NCBI RefSeq assembly: GCF_024213375.1 | Contig: NZ_JANAVJ010000045.1 | Span: 1 to 38,834 of the forward strand | Source: Paenibacillus sp. MZ04-78.2 | GTDB lineage: Bacteria > Bacillota > Bacilli > Paenibacillales > NBRC-103111 | DNA: 38,834 nucleotides | Direction: 5' to 3' | Shown here: positions 30,701-36,139 of the stretch, one piece after another | Numbering within the stretch: the first letter of the stretch is position 1 | Layout of the letters: every line of letters begins with the position of its first letter | Notes under the pieces: model-generated | Database searches by the model: none | What the model was told of the DNA's origin: nothing | What the model saw: only the letters and a program-made list of their open reading frames with translations | Made by a program: the position numbers and the translations under genes

Positions 30701-32360
30701 TATCGATTGCGAAGACGACATAATGAGGTATGACCTCCTTAAGCTCTTCCTCCGAAACGATGCTCTCTCTTCTGGCAATTTCTTTTTCCAAAAAGACGGA
30801 AAGCTCCTTTACCTCGCCCGGCTCCGTCGCGACAAAGCGAATGGACTTATCGTCGCTCCAAACGTGAGGCAGCCATTTGACGAACTCCCACGTTTTTCCT
30901 TCCTTCTTGTCATAGATGAAGACCAGCTTTAATTCATCATAGCTATGGAGCGCCGCAAGCTGGACAATCAATCCTTTGACCGCAGCCACAACTTCCACCC
31001 TTGTGCCGATCATCCCGCTAATCCAATCTTCCGTTAGCGAAAGCGGAACAGGAACCTCCTCCAACATTTTCGGCTCCTCCATGAGCCGATACAGCTCCTC
31101 TTGAAGCCCGTCGTCTTCGAAGGAAAATCTTTTCTCCGGAAATTTCAGCAGAACCTGAAGCGGCAGATTGCCCAATCCAAGACGAACCTTCAAAAAATCG
31201 TTCTGTCTGCGGGTTCGCTCCCATAGGGTCCGCTTGCGCAGCTTGATTCGCGAAACGCACTCCTCAAGCGTAACCAGATTTTCATGCAGAATCTGGCGCT
31301 GGCGTTCTCCGGCATCCCGTATCTTCTGACGAATCTCTTGCATATAAAGCTTGTACTTCTCTTGTCTGATGCTCTCCTGCTTGAGTCTCTTCTTAGCTTC
31401 GTGCCGTCTTGTCAAAACGGGCCATAGAATCGTACCCAGCAGCACGCTAAATGACATGACAAGGGTTGGCATAGCGTTCATGATTTTTCCGCTGGATTGC
31501 AACGCATTATGCAGAGAATATAGCCCGGTGAACAACGAAGCCATGCCCATCGTAATGGATGGACCGAGCATGAGCATAAGCGGAGTTTGTTCCAGATTCA
31601 CCTTGGACGGCGGGGCGTCAATCTTGATCTCGACGCGATCCATGTCCTTAATAAACCTTGGAGAACGGTAAAACAAATCACCTTCTGGCACCTCTTCGTC
31701 GATTTCATCCTCCGTATTCGGAACCGCAGGATACGACTTGACACTTGGTCTTAGGACATCGGGGTTACAGCTCACCTGACTGTCCGGATTATTCACGGCA
31801 ACAATTCCGCTGCCGACAATGATCTTCAAGCCGACGATATAGATCATATCTCCCGGTTTAAGGATCTGCTCCGTCGTCCTCTTCCCGTTCACAAACGTTC
31901 CGTTCGAGCTGCCCGTATCGTGAATGGTTATGGTCGTTTCGGAAACGAACAGCTCCGCATGAACGGACGACGTGTACCTGTTCGCGTACCTGATCTCGCA
32001 GCCGTCCGCACGGCCGATCTTTATTTTCCCTCTACTCGGCAAGCTGTACCTATGGAATACTCTGCGATCGGCAGATACCGGTTCGGCGAAAAGAATCGCA
32101 ATTTCATCCGTTTTCTTCAGAAGGATGCTATAGATGGTCAAAGGCTCGACGACAAGCTCCTTTATTTTGCGGCTGCCGGCATCCATAACGACCGCATGTC
32201 GATTCGACTTGAGAATCCATTGGCCTTCCACGCCTTCGACCCCGATCACCCGTTCCTCATACCCCAGAAGATTCGTTTGAGTGACCCAATACTGCCCGGA
32301 CGTCTTGTCAGGCAGCACGCACGTATAGACTTCATTTTCCTTTAGCAAGGATAGCTGCAT
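27741..32360 (-). CDS. essC: Type VII secretion ATPase EssC/YukBA (FtsK/SpoIIIE family)
   Basis: This 1539-residue motor is of full family length. An N-terminal FHA pair (about 1-190) shows KIGRADGCEIRY and IHDTGSSNGTFVNGKRTTEQI. Two membrane segments follow at about 265-320 (PSITMGMASLFTGLYSL and VMSFSVLLGTILWPVL), then a helical linker. The first ATPase domain has Walker A GMTGSGKSEF (about 711-720) and FILIDYKGGGMAG as Walker B. The second has YGAAGSGKTTF (about 1050-1060). A more degenerate third domain is at the C-terminus. It drives export of WXG100 proteins and effectors. It is the first gene of the cluster. EsaA, EssA and EssB homologues are not in this window. The ribosome site is GAAGGAGAGTGACCT. 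Confidence 0.93.
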   Translation of the reverse strand: MQLSLLKENEVYTCVLPDKTSGQYWVTQTNLLGYEERVIGVEGVEGQWILKSNRHAVVMDAGSRKIKELVVEPLTIYSILLKKTDEIAILFAEPVSADRRVFHRYSLPSRGKIKIGRADGCEIRYANRYTSSVHAELFVSETTITIHDTGSSNGTFVNGKRTTEQILKPGDMIYIVGLKIIVGSGIVAVNNPDSQVSCNPDVLRPSVKSYPAVPNTEDEIDEEVPEGDLFYRSPRFIKDMDRVEIKIDAPPSKVNLEQTPLMLMLGPSITMGMASLFTGLYSLHNALQSSGKIMNAMPTLVMSFSVLLGTILWPVLTRRHEAKKRLKQESIRQEKYKLYMQEIRQKIRDAGERQRQILHENLVTLEECVSRIKLRKRTLWERTRRQNDFLKVRLGLGNLPLQVLLKFPEKRFSFEDDGLQEELYRLMEEPKMLEEVPVPLSLTEDWISGMIGTRVEVVAAVKGLIVQLAALHSYDELKLVFIYDKKEGKTWEFVKWLPHVWSDDKSIRFVATEPGEVKELSVFLEKEIARRESIVSEEELKEVIPHYVVFAIDKSLAGKAEMMNGIRKQKNNMGLSVIHLYDELKNLPKECSLVVEFEGNHSKIFDKDDTSGKHIAFQPHPYTIQDELQLAVHLANIQLDSSGSGYTLPAMLTFLDLFEVGKVEHLNALTRWRDNDPALSLQTPIGVDTTGERFYLDLHEKYHGPHGLIAGMTGSGKSEFIMTFILSLAVNYHPHEVAFILIDYKGGGMAGAFASLPHLAGTITNLDGAAVKRSLVSIQSELKRRQAIFSETSKRLNISNMDIYKYQRLFRDGKVTEPLQHLFIISDEFAELKTQQPEFMEQLVSAARIGRSLGIHLILATQKPSGVVDDQIWSNSKFRICLKVQEKADSMDVIKRPDAAELSVTGRFYVQVGFNELFELGQSAWGGAPYYPTDRLEKAKDDSVTVIDNLGRIVKQVKIDKRKTRFHNPAKQLDEVNRYLAAIAQEERIRVRPLWLDPLPEFVYLDELRESHPVSQQARGVLNPVIGQLDDPANQRQFTMTFPLSKEGNAVIYGAAGSGKTTFLTTLLYSLMEEHTPSELHAYILDFASETLRAFVKVPHVGDVVLSHEAEKVNNLFKMLYKEAADRKKQFADYGGDYQSYMRSAQTAVPSIVVVVHNYSAFAELFEDKEEAVAYLTREGLKYGIYFILSALNTGAVRYRVLQNFKQLYVLQLNDAADYSSVLGNVEGVYPSKFKGRGIMKSDRVYEFQIAHPHRDVENRFELIRKYGEDYAVGWTEPVARRIPILPELIDANFLMDEIKYGRAGKIPVGVEKHSLQTACFHFDQHDIQLVLSQNNDNAGFIQGLAEVLSAKAEAEVAVIDPDNKLVEDESKNYTHYGNPTDWDQIVVQLFNALVHRNHTYKDAMAAGGPVSAFAKQTWIIHSLASLNSRISEDSKDKLRVLLEKGEAAYQMNFIICERVSSISSVSYEAWFKTKVIPNEGIWLGNGIADQYQLKIGKLTSELYQDIGDDFGYIVTNGKPVLMKLVTSPLHLKEDDSDG

Positions 32361-32427
32361 AGGTCACTCTCCTTCTTTCGAACGGATGATCAGACAAATA
32401 CTTACAAAAATTTCTATTTCAGAACAC

Positions 32428-32471
32428 AAAAAACCGCCCTATCCATGGTTAATACACATGAATAAGGCGGT
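32428..32471 (-). terminator. Terminator inside the essC leader (attenuator candidate)
   Basis: On the minus strand ACCGCCTTATTCATG pairs (two wobbles) with CATGGATAGGGCGGT and is followed by TTTTTTG. It lies between the predicted promoter and the essC start, so expression requires readthrough or another promoter. Confidence 0.7.
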
Positions 32472-32496
32472 GCTTCCGCTTTCGATCATTGGTTGT

Positions 32497-32525
32497 ATAA
32501 TATCATTTTCTGCCAAAGTCTGCAA
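32497..32525 (-). promoter_or_regulatory. Candidate sigma-A promoter of the essC cluster
   Basis: The minus strand reads TTGCAG, 17 bp, TATTAT. The predicted start near 32490 gives a 130-base leader with a complete terminator hairpin. The rest of the 32526-32690 interval is AT-rich and shows nothing else clear. Confidence 0.5.
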
Positions 32526-32690
32526 TAGAGATTTTGATTTGACCGATGCACGCTTTTTTCCCCATATTTCCCTAAATTTCCTTCACAAGCGAACTGGAAT
32601 AAGAAGGAATTTCCCATTGATTTGTCGAATTAGTTTAATCCTAAATACCATATCCAGTATAAAAATAGCATAGCCGAGGGGGCTCGTTCG

Positions 32691-34388
32691 ATGCGTTGGA
32701 CTGTCAGTAGAAAGCTTTCTTTGGGGTTTATTGCCATGTTGCTTCTAACTACGATCACCGCCGTTCTTGCTTTAAGCCGAATGATGTATATCCAAAACCG
32801 CGTTGAACAAGTTACCGAAAACTCGATGCCAAAGGTGAATGGAATCAACCGGATTTACTTCGAGACGGAGTATGTGCTTAATCTGGTGTTCCGTCACAAA
32901 GATAGTACCGATGCTACGGCGCGCAAAACCCTGGAGGATGAAATCGGCGCAAGCTACGCCTTGGTCGAATCGACCATGCAGCAGTACGAGTCCCAGATGA
33001 CAGCCGACGAAGAAAGAAAGGATTTTGCTTCCTTCAAGGAAAATTGGGAAGAATTCAAAAAAAACACGCAAAAAACGTTAGTCTCCAGCCGCAGTAACCC
33101 TCAGCAAGCCATGATCCTGATCGATGCCGGCCACCGAATTTTTGACGAAATGCAGGAGCATTTGACCAGTCTGGTCGAATGGAACCAGAAGCAGGCTGAA
33201 ATCTCCGCACTGGAAGCAAAAAAAGCCTATAAGGATAGCTTGATATGGGTGTATGTCATTCTCGGGATCAGCGTAGCTGTCGCCATCGGAATCAGCACGC
33301 TGTTCCTCCTCCTGATTGCCCGCCCGCTGCGTCTGGTGACCGGCAGTATCGTACGGGTCGCGGACGGCGATCTGACCGTTCCGCCGCTGTCTGTGAAAAG
33401 CCGCGATGAGATCGGCCAATTGGCCGACGCCCTGAACCGCATGGTCAGCGAGCTTCATTCGGCGGTCGGCCGCTCTTCGGAAGCTTCGCGCCAGGTCACG
33501 CAGCTCGCCCATTCGCTGGCGGACGATGCCGGTCAAACGACGATCGCCGCGCTGCAGATTGCCGACGCCTCCCGGCAGGTAGCCGGTGGAGCGCAGGCAC
33601 AGCTGACCACTTCAAAAGAAACCGCCGTCGTCATGGAAGAAATGGCGGCAGGGATCGGCCGGATTTCGGAGGCAACCTCGGACATGGCGGAGCAGTTCCA
33701 AACGACAGCCGCCAATGCGGTGAAAGGCACGGAATCGATGGACGAAGCGGAAGAGCAGATGAATGCCATTTCCACAACAGCCAAGCAGACCTCGGAACGT
33801 ATGGAACGGCTAAGCAAACGGTCCGACGAAATCGGAGGCATTGTCAAGTTGATCTCCGAGATCGCTTACCAGACGAATTTGCTGGCATTGAACGCTTCGA
33901 TTGAAGCGGCAAGAGCCGGGGAAAGCGGCAGAGGCTTCGCTGTCGTCGCGGCCGAGGTGAAGAAGCTGGCCACCCAATCCGAAGCAGCCGCCAAGGAAAT
34001 TGCCCAGCGCATCCACTTGATTCAAGAGGAAACGAAAGAAACGGCCGGGGCGATTCACGAGGTTACGGAGCAAGTCACGGCAGGCATCCATCTGGTGAGC
34101 GACTCCGGCCGCAGCTTCCGGGACATTGCCGCTTCGATCGAGCAGCTGAACGGACATATTCGGGAAGTGTCCGCCACGGCGGAAGAAATGGCAGCAACCA
34201 CCGAGCAGATTACCGCCTCGGTCACATCTACAGCGATGATCGCCCAAACCTCCAGCGATAGTACAGAAAGCGTCGCCGCCGCTTCGAACGAACAGTTCGC
34301 TTCGATGGAACGCATCTCCGGCAGCGCGGAGTCGCTTACTCTGCTTGCGGGAGAGCTTCGCGAGAGCATTCGCCGCTTCCAGCTGTAG
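32691..34388 (+). CDS. Methyl-accepting chemotaxis protein
   Basis: This 565-residue transmembrane receptor has a first membrane segment at about 9-30 ([18 protein letters not shown]), a four-helix-bundle type extracellular sensor of about 150 residues, and a second membrane segment at about 185-205 ([19 protein letters not shown]). A HAMP domain follows, with [18 protein letters not shown]. The signalling domain has the hairpin tip [22 protein letters not shown] and then [15 protein letters not shown]. It binds CheA and CheW and can be methylated. The start has GAGGGGGCTC at good spacing. The ligand is unknown. It is divergent from the type VII cluster and seems to stand alone. Confidence 0.93.
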   Translation: MRWTVSRKLSLGFIAMLLLTTITAVLALSRMMYIQNRVEQVTENSMPKVNGINRIYFETEYVLNLVFRHKDSTDATARKTLEDEIGASYALVESTMQQYESQMTADEERKDFASFKENWEEFKKNTQKTLVSSRSNPQQAMILIDAGHRIFDEMQEHLTSLVEWNQKQAEISALEAKKAYKDSLIWVYVILGISVAVAIGISTLFLLLIARPLRLVTGSIVRVADGDLTVPPLSVKSRDEIGQLADALNRMVSELHSAVGRSSEASRQVTQLAHSLADDAGQTTIAALQIADASRQVAGGAQAQLTTSKETAVVMEEMAAGIGRISEATSDMAEQFQTTAANAVKGTESMDEAEEQMNAISTTAKQTSERMERLSKRSDEIGGIVKLISEIAYQTNLLALNASIEAARAGESGRGFAVVAAEVKKLATQSEAAAKEIAQRIHLIQEETKETAGAIHEVTEQVTAGIHLVSDSGRSFRDIAASIEQLNGHIREVSATAEEMAATTEQITASVTSTAMIAQTSSDSTESVAAASNEQFASMERISGSAESLTLLAGELRESIRRFQL

Positions 34389-34398
34389 GGCTGTTCGC

Positions 34399-34430
34399 AA
34401 AAAAGCACCTGCTTTTGCAAGCAAGTGCTT
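34399..34430 (-). terminator. Terminator downstream of the ribokinase remnant
   Basis: On the minus strand AAGCACTTGC pairs with GCAGGTGCTT, followed by TTTTGCG. Its place between convergent units suggests it once ended the sugar-kinase transcript; it may also slow transcription from the chemoreceptor side. Confidence 0.65.
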
Positions 34431-34437
34431 ATGCCAC

Positions 34438-34767
34438 CTATACTACTTCCGACAACACGGGGATCGCATCCTGCGCCCCCAAACGGGTCACTACAATGGA
34501 CGAGGCGCGCTGAGCGATATCCACCGCTTCGTCCATGCTTTTGCCGGCGATGATCATCGCGGCCAGCGTGCCGGAGAACGTGTCCCCGGCCGCCGTCGTA
34601 TCGACGGCCTGCCCATCTTGGCGCAAGCTACCGCCTGATTGGCCCCTTTGCCGCCGGGAGCGAGGAAAAATCCGTCGCCCCGCATCGTCGCCCCGCATCG
34701 TCGCCCCGATCTCGGGAAGACGGCTCGTTCGCATGACCATATCCATATTTGCACTGCCGACAACCAT
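34438..34767 (-). pseudogene. rbsK: Ribokinase (PfkB family) remnant, internal deletion and frameshift
   Basis: The N-terminus reads VVGSANMDMVMRTSRLPEIG and, after a frame change, FFLAPGGKGANQAVACAKMG, the first PfkB signature. This joins directly to VDTTAAGDTFSGTLAAMII, the C-terminal signature with the catalytic Asp, and to a normal end (SSIVVTRLGAQDAIPVLSEV). The middle, about 200 residues in the roughly 300-residue family, is gone. A 13-bp tandem duplication (34678-34703) causes the frame change near residue 30. The upstream 34768-34896 holds no recognisable gene or promoter. The rest of a ribose operon is absent. Confidence 0.85.
34678..34703. repeat. 13-bp tandem duplication in the ribokinase remnant
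   Basis: CCCCGCATCGTCG occurs twice in direct succession. Removing one copy restores the frame from GATMRGD into GFFLAPGGKGAN, so the duplication is a clear replication-slippage lesion. Confidence 0.9.
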
Positions 34768-34896
34768 AATTTTCGTCGAAATTCGCCCTCTTCGTTACAA
34801 ATTCACCGGACTTCTAGAGCTTCGTGACTCGAATATTGCTGTAGCAGCTCTCGCCGCGCCAAGGGTGCTGACACCGTACATGCCGTAGCCGAACGT

Positions 34897-36066
34897 TCAA
34901 ACATCACGTTGCCTCCATCGTTGATACCATGAGGCAATATCCGCATGGACCGTCGACTCCAGTTCCCGCTCCATTCTCAAGGTCAGAAGCCAATATTGTT
35001 CTTCGACCCTGCCTCTGTCCCCCAATGCATCATAGAGCTTCATCAGGATGAAGTAGCTTTCCTCCTCATCCGGGAACAGCTCTTGAATGCGCAGATTGAC
35101 CTGAATGGCCGCTTGTATTCTTCCTTGTCCCCTATAAAATCCGCTCAAGCTTCTCGCATGATGCAGCCACAGCAGGCGAAGCCGTTCCCGTTCGTGTTCG
35201 GCCCACAGGTACTCGTAGTCACCGAGATAGTGCCCTGAATACAACTGAAGAACATGCTCGTGCGCCTCCATCGTACGAACGTCGAGAACTCCCAATTGCT
35301 TGATGCGAGCTTCCCATTCCTCCGTGTCGATTTTTGCCTCGCCCACGGTAAGCCTGTATCCAGCCTCCAATTCTGCGCTGGTGATGGATACCGTTCCCAT
35401 CCCGCTCGTTTTCAAGGTTTGACGAATATGGTAAATCGTTGTATACAACTGCTGCGCCGCTCTGGACACATCAAAATCCGGCCATAGAAGCTCAATTAAC
35501 GTGCCTCTGTCCACCGTTCGGTACCGATGATGCAGCAAATAGGCAAACAGCTCCTGCGCCTTGCTCGTACGCCATTTAATGGTTTGTGAATCGTCGCCGG
35601 GAAGTTGAAAACGGACCTGATTAAAACAGCAAATCCATGGCGCTTGGGATTCCCGGCCAGTTTCTTTGTTCGCCTTCAGCTTTCCTCTCAAACGCTGTAC
35701 CGTCTGCTGCAAACGATCCGTTCGGGCAGGCTTCAAAATATAATCCAGCGCATAAAGTTTAAAAGCGTGAATCGCATACTGGTCGTGACCGGTCACAAAA
35801 ATAATCTCAATGTCGGGAACAGCCAATTGCAGCTGTTCTCCCAACCGCAAACCATTGATCCCGGGCATTTGGATATCGAGAAACACAACATCGGGCCGAT
35901 GCTTTATCGCCATGTCAATGGCCTGGCTTGGGTCCATACACGTTTCGACGACTTCAACACCACCCACATCGCATTCCAGCTTTTGCTTGAGAAGCCTCAA
36001 AGCCAATCGTTCATCGTCGACCAGGATCGCTCTCAACCTCGATCTCGCTCCTTTTCCATTTCGCAT
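34897..36066 (-). CDS. Response regulator with SARP-type winged helix and BTAD domain
   Basis: This protein of about 389 residues has an N-terminal receiver domain (AILVDDERLALRLL, then VVFLDIQMPGINGL with the phospho-acceptor Asp, and YILKPARTDRL). A winged-helix domain of the OmpR/SARP type follows (about 150-245: KWRTSKAQELFAYLLHHR and DVSRAAQQLYTTIYHIRQTL). At the C-terminus is a bacterial transcriptional activation (TPR-like) domain (YLWAEHERERLRLLWLHHAR). Such regulators are common in Paenibacillaceae, but their targets vary. An ATG at 36093 would lie in the terminator stem of the upstream gene, so 36066 is preferred; a TTG at 36036 after AAAAGGAGCG is also possible. No cognate kinase gene is visible here. 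Confidence 0.85.
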   Translation of the reverse strand: MRNGKGARSRLRAILVDDERLALRLLKQKLECDVGGVEVVETCMDPSQAIDMAIKHRPDVVFLDIQMPGINGLRLGEQLQLAVPDIEIIFVTGHDQYAIHAFKLYALDYILKPARTDRLQQTVQRLRGKLKANKETGRESQAPWICCFNQVRFQLPGDDSQTIKWRTSKAQELFAYLLHHRYRTVDRGTLIELLWPDFDVSRAAQQLYTTIYHIRQTLKTSGMGTVSITSAELEAGYRLTVGEAKIDTEEWEARIKQLGVLDVRTMEAHEHVLQLYSGHYLGDYEYLWAEHERERLRLLWLHHARSLSGFYRGQGRIQAAIQVNLRIQELFPDEEESYFILMKLYDALGDRGRVEEQYWLLTLRMERELESTVHADIASWYQRWRQRDV

Positions 36067-36087
36067 TTCGGCTATAGACTTTATAAA

Positions 36088-36128
36088 GAACAACCACCGC
36101 CGGTTTTGAAGCGCCAGCGGTGGTCGTT
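36088..36128 (-). terminator. Terminator of the SLH-protein gene
   Basis: ACCACCGC/GCGGTGGT stem with AAC/GTT extension; on the minus strand it is followed by TGTTCTTTAT. It sits right after the SLH stop codon. Confidence 0.6.
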
Positions 36129-36139
36129 TAGCTTGCGTA

